A DNA stretch of 64,000 nucleotides from Emydura subglobosa (GCA_007922225.1 ML680053.1:2393434-2457433); one strand, 5' to 3'. Shown: positions 32,500 to 45,394, counted from the stretch's first letter. The notes: generated by a model from the sequence alone, not told the origin. Numbers and translations are program-made.

Positions 32500-35269
32500 A
32501 TGAGGTTGAAAGCCAGCCTGCTGTTATTGGGGTGCTTACGTACAAGTGTAGGCGCGTAACGTTAGCGACACACACTGGGATAAAACCGCAGTTGAATGTA
32601 TTAGTAACACAAGGATGAGAGGAGTTTTTAAATGGTTCTGTTCAGCTGGTTTGTGGTCCAGCTGGCTCACAGGGTCTAATGTGGTCTTGGGAATAGGGGC
32701 CTGGATGGGAAGCCAAGAGAACTGATCCCGATCTAAGGCGAGCTAACCTGGCTCAGCTACTAACCTCCTTGGGATGAAGGAGAGAGGCCCCACACTGGCA
32801 GGGAGGGGGGTTAAGCAGGCTGACAGGCTCCACACCGGCACTCAAAGGGTTAGGGAAAGCCTGTGGATCCAGTTGGCCCTGCCCCAGTGTCAGGCATGGA
32901 GAGGGGAGATAAAAGGAGAGGGCCTTACTCTGGTGAGGGCTGACCAGGAAGAGGCTGGAGCTCTGCTTCTCTTGTGGGGAAGGCTGGCTGCAGCCCTGAG
33001 ACAGCGCTCGCTTGTCAGCCAGATCAACCCTCCTGGAAGGGACGACCAGGTTGCGGGAAGGGAACTGGCGGGAGCCCAGCCTGTTCTGGAAACAAGCCCT
33101 GGTTAGAAGGACAAGGCGGGCTTCACCTAAGGTTTGTGGGAGGACCTTGGCTTTGAGTTGTGTTTCTTTTCGTTCCTTTGAACGTTCCCAGAAACGGGGT
33201 AGGACTGAAGGCACCACGCCCCGACCTTGGAGTGGCTGACCCTGACAACCCTGGCCTTGGCGTGGTGGAACCAGACCAGCGGAGACTTGCAGCAGAGCGA
33301 GTTGTGTCCAGAAGGGCTGCAAGAGAGCGGTGCCCTGGCAGCTCAGTTTTGTTTCCCTTCCTATGTGGAATCTAGCGCTTCAGAGCCAGGATTGTCTCTC
33401 TGTGTATGATTGTACAACACAATAGAGCCCTAAGGATTGCTGGGGCCTCTTTCTGTAACTGTAATAACATAGTCTCAGTTAAGTGTGAATCCAGAGTAAT
33501 TCCATGGATTTCACTGCCATGAAACCTGGGTCACTGAGAGCAGCATCTGACATGGTAACTGCAAATGGTGTTACTTCGATCTTTGAGCTTAAGGCTAAAA
33601 ACACCTACAACCCACATTCAGTTTACAGCCTTTCCATAAAGTCTCTCTGTAAAACACAGACCAGATAATGTGGGGTCTTCTCAGCTTCAATTTGCAATAA
33701 TTTGGTGGAATTGTCAAAGTCACCAACCCATATAAGGAACTAGCAACCCTGGGAACCAAGAAAAAGCCTGCATGTTTTCTTCCTCCTCTAAGACCACAGT
33801 TAAAACCCACAGTAACCAAAAGAAAACATTCAGAAAGCTCTGACCGTACAGAGCTGTGTCTGGACAGGAGAAGCGAAAGTTTGCGGGGGTGTGGGGGGTT
33901 AATCTGGGTGATGCTGCTCATTCAGGGACCTGCCTTATCTTCCACAGCTGCTGGCTCTCTGAATCTGCCTACTATAGAGAGCTGGGCCCAAGCAGCAAAG
34001 TTAAGATCCAGATCCCAACTTTCCCAAAGTCCAGGCTGTTTTGATCTGACCCACCTTGACTGCTGCGCCCACCATCACGTCTCCCTGGCCACCAGCTCTG
34101 CTCCTTGGGCAGAACTCAGCCATGCCACCTTCTCCTCTTCTTTCAAGGAGTGTGCTTCTTTCTTTGCTGAACTCCCCACGCCCTTCCCTGCAAATTTCAA
34201 CGTGCCCTTCTCCTGAAATCTCCTCCTCTTGGGCGCCTTTGACGCTGAACTTGCCCCACGCCACCCAATCCAAAAGAATTCTTGTCTGTTGCTTCAAGCC
34301 CCCAGCCAACCCCCTCTCCGGGTCACGCCTCTGTACTGGTGTGCATCCTATTCATACTTCTCCTTGCCTTCAAGGCCCTTGGCTGTACACCTCCTGCCTA
34401 TGTCTCTAACCCGCTGTCCTTGTGTTTTCCCCCCACACACACTCTGCTCCACCAAGGACACTGGCCTCAATACTCTTTTTGTCTAGCATCTCTGTGCCTT
34501 CCTCCATGCAATGGCCACCCAAAATCGGTTCCTCTGCACTCCACCCTTACCGCATTCAATGCACTCCTAACGATTCTCACCTCGGCGTAGTCCCCTGCAA
34601 AAATGAGGCACATAATAAAAAAAAAACCCATACCATCAAGACGTAAGTCTGCCTCAACTGACATCCGCAGAGTCTGATCAGTAGCCTGGGCCCCTTCTCA
34701 GCCCTGCCCTTCCCAGGGTGGGGTACATTCCCTCCTGGCAAGCCCAGTGTTTCGATTCGAAGCTATCCAGGGCACTCTTTCATGCGTCTCCTGTGAAGTA
34801 CCTAGTGCACTTGTGGATGCTATACAATAATAATTGTCTGAACTGTCCAGCGACTCAGCTTCTCCAATGTACCTGGAAGGTACAAGCCAACCAGCCAACG
34901 CTTTGTCATGGGGAAACATTCCTTTGTCATGGGGAAACCTTCAGTGTCTTCCTGTCCGTTTCAGAATCCCTCCTCGTCTCCAGGACTCTCCATGGACTTA
35001 TCCACCTCCTTCTACTCCTGTGAGCCCCTCTCTGTGACCCTCCGTAGCCTTATCCACGCCCACAGATCCCACTATCTATGCCACCTTCTGGGGGTCTCAT
35101 GCTCTTCCGCCAGTTCCTGACACCTATTGCCCCTTTTCTTTCTGTCCCCACCTAACCTTCCCACAGGGGCAGGAGCGCCATCTCCGCACTGGCTTCATCC
35201 ACAGCCACAGCCTCCCTACTTCCGGCTGTTGTCAAGTCCCCTCTCATTTCTCTAGGCTAGGGCACCTAA
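32500..35269. other. No recognised gene; possible decayed LTR and old LINE traces
   Basis: 32760-33370 has LTR-like composition with a TATA-like AGATAAAAGG at about 32906, but no edges. 33400-33480 resembles a MIR tail. 34300-35130 is C/T-rich and resembles an old interspersed repeat. The overlapping frames there are not supported as exons. Confidence 0.35.
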
Positions 35270-35750
35270 ATGCCCTCTCCAGTGGAACAATCAGATCCTA
35301 CTGTGAGAGCCCCGCCATTTCCCCCGCTGCTCAGGCTTTCTCCCCCACGATTCGCCATTGACCACTGCTCTGCACCTCCACAGAGGCTTGCAGGGCGCAG
35401 CAAACACAGTTCGCTTGCATTTGCATGCTCAGATCCACCGTCTGGCGAGAGCTACTGGGAGACACGTTCCTACGACAGATGCAAAGGAACAAGTGGCATC
35501 GTGGCGCCGACCCCCGACAGCCCCTTCCTCTCCCAGCGCTGCGTGCGTGGCATGGCCAGAGCCTGCCTATGCTCCTTCTGCCTCAGTACAACACAAACAA
35601 ACCCAGCAGACGCTAATGATAGAGGGGGTGAGACGAGTCTTTGGCAGCAGCTGGTCTGTGGGCTGCTTTCGAGCAAGACTGCCCACGGCCAAACAAGGGT
35701 GGGGGGGGGGATCGCGTGCATCATTGGTGCTGAGCTTAGCGTGGGCAGGA

Positions 35751-35843
35751 TTCAGATACCCTCGTGCCCCTCGCTCTGCAGCTTCAGATACCCTCGTGCC
35801 CCTCGCTCTGCAGATTCAGATACCTCGTGCCCCTCGCTCTGCG
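35751..35843. repeat. 32-bp tandem repeat, three units
   Basis: Units start TTCAGATACCCTCGTGCCCC at 35751, 35783 and 35815. The third unit has lost one base. A 32-base period is not a multiple of three, so the frame changes at each unit, which argues against a coding repeat. Confidence 0.9.
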
Positions 35844-36811
35844 GCCAGACCCATTCATTTCGCTGGAACTAACTGCACAGGAAGGTGCCAGTCAGCGTGA
35901 GCAAAGGTGTCAGCCCCTGACCCTGGGGAGTTTAGAGGGCGTGGCCTGAAACTCATTGAAATGGATGGACATACTTCAGTGGCCCAGAGTGCATTAAGTA
36001 TCCCACTCCCAGAACTGCACAGAGGCCTTTGTCTGTCCAGTGATCACACAGTCACCGGGGGGGGGGAACCGGAGACCGGGTGGAACAGGTCCAGTTCTTC
36101 TGCAGGGAGGGAGGGGGCAATACGTGGGCTGCGCATTCTGCACACACCCCCCCTGCAGCCCAGCTCTGTGGGGGGCTCCCCGCACTGTCTGGGCGTCCTG
36201 GAAGGCAGGATGTGGGATGGACTGGTGGAGTTCAGCAGGGTTCTGGAAACAGAGCACAAAGGAGCGAGCCCCATACTCAGACCTCACTTCTTGCCAAGGA
36301 GGCACTTTTTCAATAATCCAGACCCAACCGCTAAGGGGCCTCCCATGCAAACACAAGCAAAGCCTGGCCGGCTCCAAGCACTGCGGGACGAGGGCTTTGC
36401 CGACTGCTTAGTGAAAGCTGATGTGCTCTTGGAGACAAGTTCCCCACTTTGCTGTCCTGCTACCAAAGCACAGCAAACAAAGGAGAAGCTCTACGCTCCA
36501 ACCCCCTTCCCCACCCGGCCACCTGCAGAAAGGCCATTGGTGTTGTTAGATGACACCTCTGGGAGTATCATGTTAAATGACTGTATTTTAAAATGCTGCG
36601 CTGAGGTTTGGCTGGCTCCAGTGTTCTTTGTTCATGTCCTGTCCGAAAATCGGCACGGCTGCTGTGTGCCCTTAAACATCCGTCAGCCTCACCCCCAGAG
36701 GTGGCTGCATTTCAACAGCTCCCGTAAGCTTTGGGCAATCCATTTCCCCGCTCCATGCCTCAAGTGAAGAGCAATTGACATTTGGAAGACATTCTGATTG
36801 GAGATCTATAT

Positions 36812-36930
36812 TACCGTAGCACACAAAAATCCCCATCAGCAGGGGAGCACCAGTGTGCCAAGCACTGTGCAGAACCAGAGGTAGATTTGTTCCTGGCCTC
36901 ATGGAGCAAATGCTTGTAAGAGAGATGCTA
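36812..36930 (-). repeat. MIR-type fragment
   Basis: TTACCGTAGCACACAAAAAT, then GTGCCAAGCACTGTGCAGAA and TTCCTGGCCTCATGGAGCAA fit a reversed amniote MIR tail. Confidence 0.5.
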
Positions 36931-37044
36931 GCTTAGTCCCTATTTTATACTAATAACGAATAATCAATTAAGTGCTTTGGGATGTAAGGAGCGATCATAA
37001 GTTTATCATTTATTTGCATATGTAAAAATGCTATCAGGAGAGGA

Positions 37045-37235
37045 AAGATGGCCCAGCAGCAGCCGGAGACCAGGGTCAATTCCTTTTTCTGACACAGACT
37101 TTCTGTGTGACCTTGGGTAAATCACCTGTACCTCATTTCCCCAGCTGTAAAATGGGGACTGCCCTACCTCCCAGGGGCGCTGTGAGGATCAATACATTAG
37201 TGACTGGGAAGGGGCAGACATAACAGCAGCGCCTT
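37045..37235 (+). repeat. MIR SINE
   Basis: GAGACCAGGGTCAATTCCTT, TTCTGTGTGACCTTGGGTAA, CCTCATTTCCCCAGCTGTAA and GGGGCGCTGTGAGGATCAAT give the MIR core and tail in sense. Confidence 0.8.
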
Positions 37236-37678
37236 AAACAGACAGACGAAGGGGGCTCATCCAGACCCCCCAGGTACCTTTATAATACATCCTAGGCATG
37301 CCCATTGAAAATAATCCACTACAAATGCCCCTCCTCGGTGGGCAGTCCCACACCACTACGGTCACTATCTCAGCTCCACTTTCATATGCCTGGGGACAAG
37401 GCTGAGTTTGGAACGTGTCCCCAAGGGGGATCAGAGCGGAGCCAGGTCAGAACCAGGGTGAGAATTATTGCTCAAGCAGTGACTGCCCTAGCTGCAGCAG
37501 CCCCACTTTATACCAGCGGGCACTGGCTCAAATGCCCTGGATGAGCTGGGTTGTTGCAATCAGTGAGTGAGCATGACCATTTCAGCCTGACCGGCCGGCA
37601 AGGAACGAGGAAACAAACACTTGCATTTCTAAGGGTCTCATCAAATGCTGATGTTAATCTTTGCATTGATTTGAATGG

Positions 37679-37743
37679 GCTTTGTGTGCATGTGCGTGGG
37701 TGTGCATGCATGTTTGCATGCGTGCGTGGGTGTGCATTCGTGT

Positions 37744-37774
<31 letters not shown>

Positions 37775-38108
37775 TGCATGCACGTGTGCTTGAGCGTGCA
37801 TGCGTGTTTGCGTGGGTGTGCATTTGTGTGCGTGCTTGGGTGTGCATGCGCGTGTGTGTGGGTGTGCATGCGTGTTTGCATGCGTGCGTGCGTGGGTGTG
37901 CATGTGTGTTTGCGTGCGTGCGTGCGTAGGTGTGCATGCGTGTTTGTGTGGGTGTGCATGCGTGTTTGCGTGGGTGTGCATGCGCATTTGTGTGCGTGCT
38001 TGGGTGTGCATGCGCGTTTGCGTGGGTGTGCATGCGTGTTTGCATGCGTGCGTGGGTGTACATGCGTGTTTGCGTGCGTGGGTGTGCACGCGCACACGTG
38101 TGCATGCG
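37679..38108 (+). repeat. GTGCATGCGTG-type minisatellite (~430 bp)
   Basis: Built from a 22-base core (TGTGCATGCGTGTTTGCGTG plus two G) with extra CGTG/CATG tetramers, which give 22-, 26- and 30-base units. Nearly every step alternates purine and pyrimidine, the sequence type that favours left-handed Z-DNA. Because stop triplets are rare, several frames on both strands stay open (up to 493 codons on the minus strand). These frames are Cys/Val- or His/Thr-rich artefacts, not genes. Confidence 0.95.
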
Positions 38109-40330
38109 GGCTGTGGTTCTGAATGCAGCCAGCTACCTGAGGAAAGCATTCAGGAAGGTTTGGAAAGGCCCCGTGCCACAGGCATCGTGTTGCGCGTTGC
38201 CTAGCGCTCGAACCTGGTTCTCCGTGTCTGGCCCCGTGTGTATCAAGCACTGGTTGCGGCTCCCTCGAGTTGAAAAGAGTTTGCCCAGTCTCCCTGCTGA
38301 AGAAGGCTGCATGAGGCAGCACTGAAGAAAGATGGAGCAGGAAACCCCAGATCGCTGCCTCTACCTCCCCAGGCAGAAGGGACAAAAACCAAAGGGGAAA
38401 CCTCAGAGTCCCAAGCCCTGTTCTCCCTGCTGTCAGCATGGACGCTAGCAGCAGGCTCGGCCCTACCAAGCACAACTGGCCTCTCCTTCTGCAGTGCAGA
38501 AAACTGCGGAGGGGAACTTCCAAGGGCAGAAGCAATTGGCGAGGTCTCCAGGCGCATGGCCCTTCTCTCCCGTGGATTCCCTGAGTTCCACCAGCAACTG
38601 GAGGAATCTGCAGGTTGTGGGGGGCTGGACCCACTGATTGTCCGACAAAGGGCAAGCCCCGTCCTAGGTTCACCCCCGAGGAAACTCCATGAGAGGAGCA
38701 TGAGTTTCCTTCCTCCGGTGCAAGTTGTTCTCGCACAGCTGTGCTGCAGCGGAAATTGGGTGGACTCTTAGAGTCAGTCCACTGTGCCGAGGTGGGCAGC
38801 CAGAAACCAGGACACATCTTGATGAGGACTGCAAAGTGACTCGACTCCCTGCAGGGCTTCGTGCCTTGAAAAATGGCTGGTGAGAACGCTGGGGCTTGGC
38901 TAGACCGGATTGCAGCCACCAAATAATAATTCCAGGGAGGAGACGAGGTCGCTGCAGAGCGCTCAGCTGTAGCACGTCCAGCAGGATATTTGTTTGGGGC
39001 CTGCTGGGCCACTGCGCGGTGTTGGTGAACTGAGATGTTCAGCACAGGGAGAGTCCAGGTCCCACTCATGGGGGTGGGTATAATAGGCCTGGGAAGGCTA
39101 AGCCTCCCCTGGCGCAGGCACTGCCGACCCGCCACCTAGTTTTGCTTATTTATGCACCACGCAGGTTCCTGGGCGGCTGAGGAGGTGACATCAGCTTCCG
39201 GGGTCCCCTTGGACTTCCCAGGGAGATTACTGATGAACCCGGGAAGCTGAGCTGCAGATACAGCCTCCTCGCCACCTGGGAACCTGCATGGCATAAAAGC
39301 TCAGCGTTCGCCGCCCGTCGCTGGCCGCTCCTCTCTCCAATAGCCTCCATCCCCTTTCGGGGGGGGTCCCTGCCGCTGCTCGCCGATTCCTCCTCTCCTC
39401 CCTGCATCCCTCTTTTCCTCCCCCGCCCCCGGCCATCACTCGCCACATCCATCTCTCCTCTCCTCCCCCAATCGCAGCCCCTGCTCCTCGCCCTGTCCCT
39501 CCTCCCCCTTCCCTACTCAGCCCACCCCCGCAGTCCTCGCCACCTCAGGAGAAGGAGGGTGTGGGAGAGAGAAGGTGGGCCGAGCAGGAGGGAAGAAGCG
39601 ATGCAGCGAGGGTGAGCGGGGTGTGGGTGGGGCCAAGGATCTAGCCTCCCCACTGCCCATGGTCCCAGCTCTAGTGAAACTCCTCAAGCCTTTTTACTGA
39701 TTAGAAGAACTCTCCCACTGCTCCCAGGGGACCTGGGACAACAGGCGCTGAGACGAGGGGTGTGCTATGAAGTCAGGAGATGTCCGGAGGGAGGCGGGAA
39801 GGAGGGCAGCAGAGGAGGGCTCTGGGAAACTGAGAGAAGCAGGGGAGGCTGGGGAAACTGAGGGCAGCAGGGTAGCCTGGAGAACGCAGCCCTCAGTTTC
39901 CCCACAGAAGAGGGGGCACCATAAGCGCTGAGTTCTGTATTGCACCCGACCATCCCTACATTCCTCCGGCACAGAGAGCTGTTCCTGGGTGGCCTGTCTC
40001 GCCCCGCACGACAGAAATAACGCCGGGACCGAGAGTCTCCGGCTCCAGAGTCTTGCTGAGTCTCCGTAGCTCTCTTCAATGCTCTGCTGCTTTGCTGACG
40101 CTGCTGGCAAGGGGGCCACTTAATGCCAAGAGCAGGGGTGGTTTGTGTGATGTGGGCAGCTGCCCCTGCAAACTGGAATGAGACCGCCAGCTGATCTCAC
40201 ACAGGCCACGGAACAACATTCCTTCCAGCCAAGCGTCTTTCAGGCGGCTCCAGAGACTCCCCCCTGCATTTCAGTGCTGGGATGACCTCAGAGTGCCCCT
40301 AGGTTTCTGTCAGACAGCGGGCACTGCTGG
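38109..40330. other. No recognised gene; GC-rich C/T tract at 39300-39560
   Basis: The C/T-rich stretch at 39300-39560 (many CCTCTCC runs) could be a CpG-containing promoter or a GC-rich repeat like that at 52030-52760. No splice-supported exon was found, and the minus frames at 39694-40119 lack domains. Confidence 0.4.
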
Positions 40331-40334
40331 TACA

Positions 40335-40445
40335 GGGAATCATGTCACCTCTCTGTGCCTCAGTTTCCCCAACCAACCTTTCACTGTCTTGACTCCTACT
40401 ATGGGAGGGCCTCTAGGTGCTAATGTGATATAATAAATACCTGAG
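40335..40445 (+). repeat. MIR fragment
   Basis: GTCACCTCTCTGTGCCTCAG with TTTCCCCAACC, then GGGAGGGCCTCTAGGTGCTA and ATAATAAATAC fit a MIR 3' part. Confidence 0.6.
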
Positions 40446-40449
40446 ATTT

Positions 40450-41685
40450 GGGGAATGTTCTGATCCAAAGCCAGATGACACAGCTGGTCCCACGTCTGCA
40501 ATGGACTGAGCCAGAACCCTAGATCCAAATACCCCTTCGACTTCTGATGTGCTCAGAGCAGGATCTGAAGTGTGCCGCTCTAGCCTGGCTCTAGGCTATG
40601 TATTGGTGAACTCAGTTTTGTCATTGACACTGCTCTAGTAAACGAGTGACTTTTTGCCGTCTGGCCATAATCAGCCAAACAAGGTGTGGAGTTGTTGGAG
40701 CAGAGCAAGTCTATGGGTAAAAGTCTGTTGCACTTGAAATGTGCTTGTAATCCATTGTCTTGCCTTCACGGACTTTGTATACAGCTTAGTCTGAGCAGTT
40801 GAGCAAACCGACACAGCTGAATGACCTGGAAAGTACAAGATTCTCACATAACACAACCTTTCCCGACATTGCCCTGACCTGCATTCAGCTGCCTGAAATA
40901 GAGACATCCTCTTCCTCGCAACGGAGACATCAGGTGCATCGGCGGCTGGATGTGTCAGGCCAAACGTCAATACGCTTTCCAGGGACTTTACATTGCAGAT
41001 ATAATTTCTGAACTGTGAACTGATGTGCTTTATGCTGGGTGGCATTCACCCACCCCAGGGGTTGCACTGGTGCTTTTCCCTAGGCCGCATGCCTTTAAGC
41101 TCTGGTCGTGGCTCCAGAACCTGCCTGGGAAGGATGAACTGAATCACAGCTGAGATGATGGATTAAGAGCACATTTTCATGTGCCCCAGACATTACCCAG
41201 AGTTTTGCTGCTCCCGCATCCAGCATTTCCTATCTTGTTTGGTTAATTAGGACCAGAAGACAGCACAAAGTCACTCATTTACTATAGCCACGTAAAAGGG
41301 CAGGGAAAACTCAGCTCGATTCCTGGCAGGACCCTTTACCTATTCTTTTCTGCAAATGTCACTGAACTCACAGTAACGGCAACACAACTGCGTGCAAAAA
41401 TAGACGCAGGGTTCCTGCTCAGAGCCAGGGGTCTGGCCAAATTGCACCCAGTACAGGCTGGGCTGGAGGTGCCGAGGTTTACGTAGATGAGCCTCCCAGC
41501 CTGGAGCGACAGACGTAGGCCAGCACGGCTTGCGCTAGCCTTGTAAAAACAGCGGGGTTCCGTCACATCAGCTCTCCGGTGATGTAAGTCGGAGCAGCTG
41601 CACAGCTGCTCCAGTGCCAGGACCAGGCCAGCACTGAATCAAGGAGCCTGGCCAGGTTTCCAGGTGTACCTCCCCGCTGTTATGA
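40450..41685. other. No recognised feature
   Basis: Unassigned non-coding DNA. Confidence 0.5.
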
Positions 41686-42187
41686 AGCAGAATGTAGACA
41701 GTTTGGCCTAGTGGTCAGAGCAGGAACCAGCTGCAGCAGGCGGAGCAGACATCCAGATTGGGGAACGAAACCAAGGGTCAGCACCAGAGTCAACTGCCGA
41801 TTACCAGAGCCAGAGTCAGAATGAGGAGTCGAAGCTGAGGTCAGACACCCAATGCCAGAGTCAGGGTCAGAAGTCGGAGGCCGGGGTCGCAGCCAGGACG
41901 GGTCACTGGTGATTGGAAGCGAGGCGTAAGGGCAGGAACTGGAGGAGAGGCCAGGATCAAGCACAGAGCAGGAGCATGGTGGGAACAGGAGCGAAGGCAG
42001 GAATGAGACAGGAGCCAGGAGCAGAGCAGGAACTAGGAAGAGGGCTGGGTGCAGGAGGCGGGCACACGCAGGGTCTGATGCTGCCATGACAGGAAATCAC
42101 CGTGTTGCTCAGACATACTTCCTGTGCCTCCTGGCTTAAATAGCCCGGTTGGACCAGTCGGTGGAGCCAGGCCATGACAGCAGAATG
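41686..42187. mobile_element. Interspersed repeat flanked by a 9-bp direct repeat (hAT- or LTR-like)
   Basis: AGCAGAATG occurs at 41686-41694 and again at 42179-42187. Between them lies a CAGAGTCAG/GGAGCAGG-rich repeat of about 485 bp that ends GGCCATGAC. Taken as an 8-bp duplication (GCAGAATG) this fits hAT-type transposition, but the terminal inverted repeats are weak. Alternatively it is LTR-derived, because a TG...CA reading (41678-42179) is also possible but lacks a matching duplication. No coding sequence. Confidence 0.45.
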
Positions 42188-42635
42188 CCAGGCCGTCCCC
42201 TTCCTTCCTCTCCCAAGTGGTGGTTATTTTTTCCTGTTACTCCCTAAAGGGAAAGGAGCTGACTCAGTCTCCACAGGTCTGGGCAGGCAGATTCTGGAGC
42301 TGCTTCTCCTAACACTTGTTCTGACTTGATCACAAGACATTAAGTGTCAGGGGGAAAACCGCCCCTAACTTTGCACCTCTTCCCTTGTTCATCAGCTGAT
42401 AAATCTGAAAAGCGATTGGCAAAATAAACCTAAAAGCAACCACATACACACCTACAGGGGTGAATACATCACAGCAAGCTGGAAGAACATGGGCAAGTGC
42501 AGATATGCTTTCAGAGAGAGGGTGCAACCCTGCAGGAGCCTGGGCATTGAAGAACAGCGGTCAGGAATCCCCAGGTATCTGGAGCTGACACATTTTCCCC
42601 TTTGATTCTAAGTCCTGAACCAGACAGCAGGATTC

Positions 42636-42735
42636 TTGTCTACACAGGGACACTCAGGAGAGAGTTAATCTGAATTAACTAAAGGTATGAATTTAAAGTG
42701 GAGTAGTTAAAGTGCATTAAACCCCTGTGTGGACG
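42636..42735. mobile_element. Short palindromic MITE (~100 bp)
   Basis: TTGTCTACACAGGG at the left is mirrored by CCCCTGTGTGGAC at the right. The interior is AT-rich with GAATTAACTAAAG-type sequence. Confidence 0.6.
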
Positions 42736-43293
42736 CTCTCATGCAGAATCAAAGAGGCCTTAATCTGGTTTATTTTAATTTAGTTGGAAGGCTTGAGTCT
42801 TGGAAACTCACAACACAGTAGGTTCTAAGACTGACTCAACTATAGAACCAGTGAAAACAACGCTCCTCTTTCACTTGTTCTGACTGATACTTATTCTATA
42901 ACGTTTCACCTTCTGTCACTGCTGGTGGGATGACCTCAGTGTATATCTCCTAAACTTCCCACCCACACCCCTACTTGCGTAAGAAAATTCACTTTTCAGC
43001 TTGCGTGTCAGAACTCTGCTTTGTAAACCAAACCATTCTGTAGGGAGTGTCATGTAAGACTTGCAAACATTATTAATGGGCGAGAAATTGGGCTTTTGAA
43101 CTTGCATGCTTCTTTGTGATGGATAACAAAGGCTGGAAAGATTATGTAATTAGGGACAGGATTCTGCTTGTTTTCTACGTTAGACATTCAGGTTTTGTCT
43201 ACCCTGGAAGACTCTGTGATGACTGATTAAAATTATAGTACAAAAGTTAAGAGAATGAAAGGGAGAAAGATTTGCAGTCAATCTGTTTAAAGC

Positions 43294-43313
43294 TTTTTTT
43301 TTTTTTTTTTTTT
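43294..43313. repeat. Poly-T run (20)
   Basis: Twenty uninterrupted T. Confidence 0.95.
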
Positions 43314-45394
43314 GGATAACGTTATTTAACTTCAATGTCTGAGTTACATTTTGGAGCAAAGGCAGCTGTGTTAAAGATTTACTGCCCTTGGATTCAATGA
43401 GCTCACAATGAATAGGCTGTAGGACTCGCAAAAAGTTCTTGCCATTGCTCACGGAATAGAGCTGGCTGAGATTTTTAAAAGTTTGAGGACACTTTTTGAT
43501 TAGAAAAAAATCAAAAACATTTTGGTGATTCCCCCCCCCACTACCATTTTTCAACCACCTCTAGTAAAAATAACATGGGGGGAGGGGGAATATTAAAAAT
43601 GTCTTTTTGGGGGCCTCTTTCTCCATAAGTATAAAAAGGTACAAGCACAATTTGTGCAGGTGTCACTTCGCACTGCCAACGCCCATGGTGCTGTACCGAG
43701 CACATCATGAAGATGGTCCCTGCTATACGGACCTCACAATGTGATAGACTGAAACAGGGGAAGCTGGGATAAAGTGACCGATAGCCGGGCTTCGACACCA
43801 TGGAAACAGTTGCCACAGAAATAGTTTAAGGCCAGATTCTAATACTCTGATACCTTACTTTAGTTCCACTGATTTCAGTGGGACTGATCATGGTATAAAG
43901 TACTATTCTTTGGAAGACAGCTGGAATCTCACATAGATTGATTTTTATTTTTAAATTAATATTTACTAATAATGTTTGGATTCATATACTTCCTGTGGGC
44001 ATCATGGGAGATGTGAATATTAAAAAGGGAGTTGAATAGAAAAATGGTAGTAGCTTGAGCGATCAGCTAAACCTTTTTTTTTTTTACACTTGTGTTACTA
44101 TCCAGAGATAATTTCCTCCTGTGTATGGACAGGAAGAAGTAAATTATTGCTGGAGCAGTTAAACATACTTAAGTGCCTTACTTCTCCAGTTCTCTATAAA
44201 CACTTGCTGTAGGCTTTCACCTGAACAGGAGACGTGGAACAGTTTCAGGACTCAAAACAGATTGATTTACAAAGTTTTCACCCTTGAGGTGCTGCGATAT
44301 GCTTAATTTAATTGGAATGTTTACTGATAAAGTTGGGAGAAAGGAGGACAAAGTTCTCTCTGTGTGTACGTAAAGGAGGAGGAAGGATCCATCAGCTTTA
44401 TTAGTTACAGTGAAATACCTGAACATTTTATTGAGTGTGGATGATTTTTTATATCGCAAAATACACCTCCTCTGGAACGTTATCATATAATTATATGGGG
44501 CGGGGGGAGCGGGGGTGTTGTTCAGGGCTGGGATGAGATTAACTGCTCCCTCTGAACACAGGGAAAATGGCAGATTGACAAAGTCATTTTGCAATAAAAT
44601 GGACAGAAAATTGGAGCAGCAAGAGAAAAAAGACACAGCCAAAAACTGCCCCTGCAAATTGGAACCCCAGTGACTCTGCATTCACAGACTCGTGTAGCTT
44701 ACCCAGAAGTTCCAATTAAGCTAAACTGTGTCCGTTTGCTCAATGCTTGTCCCTGATCAACAGCAAACTAATGACTGATTAGACTGGTTAGAAATGATGG
44801 GCCTTGTTCTGATCTCATTTACGCTGGGATAAATTAAAATGAACTCATTGGAAACCGACAACATTACACTGGTGTAAAATTGCAAAGAGGTTGAGGGGTG
44901 CAAAAGCAAGTACGTCGGCAGAGTCATCCTAGGGAAGGAAAGTAGGCCGCAAGTTCTAATGGAGTGTGGGTTTTAATATGGTTGCGTGCAGGAGGTTATT
45001 AATAAAAAGATATTGCTAATTCCCACTGGCAGCGGGGAGCCCTGTTTGAATGACTGAATATGGTAAATTAATAGGTAAGTGACAAAACAATTTAAGACAA
45101 GCAACGCTAAGCGTCTGCATTACACCAGGCACTGTGGTCATTTCTTCTGAGAATGGCACTTTAACTATTTTTTCATAATGAATTAGCAGACGTTCTGTGG
45201 GCTAACGTAGGAGCCCATTTTGCCTAACCACTTTGGGGACACCGAGCCATTCAGATAATTGAGGGTTTGATCAAACAGGAGGATGTGAGTGTGGAACGAA
45301 AACAAGGACTTTGGATTTTTTTTTTTTTTGTGAAAAAGCATGAGAAGAGACACCTTAGAATAGCCATGTGTGGAACAAAAGCAGGATAAGGGGC

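Larger units (their letters stand above)
42188..45390. other. No recognised gene; small MITE traces
   Basis: Besides the palindrome at 42636-42735 and a poly-T run, there are partial copies of palindromic elements at about 43828-43915 and 44800-44890 (GGGCCTTGTTCTGATCTCAT). No exon is supported. Confidence 0.45.

Noticed and set aside
35358..35420. Octamer-like ATTTGCAT near 35418 as a promoter element
   Set aside because: A single 8-base match without TATA, CpG island or transcript evidence is expected by chance in 64 kb.
37679..38108. CRISPR array
   Set aside because: The units are contiguous and variable without unique spacers, and the genome is vertebrate. It is a minisatellite.
37508..39135. 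Long minus-strand frames (213, 154 and 493 codons) and several plus-strand frames through the GTGCATGCGTG array
   Set aside because: They exist only because the minisatellite lacks stop triplets. The products are His/Thr/Ala- or Cys/Val-rich low-complexity sequence, and several overlapping frames are open at once.
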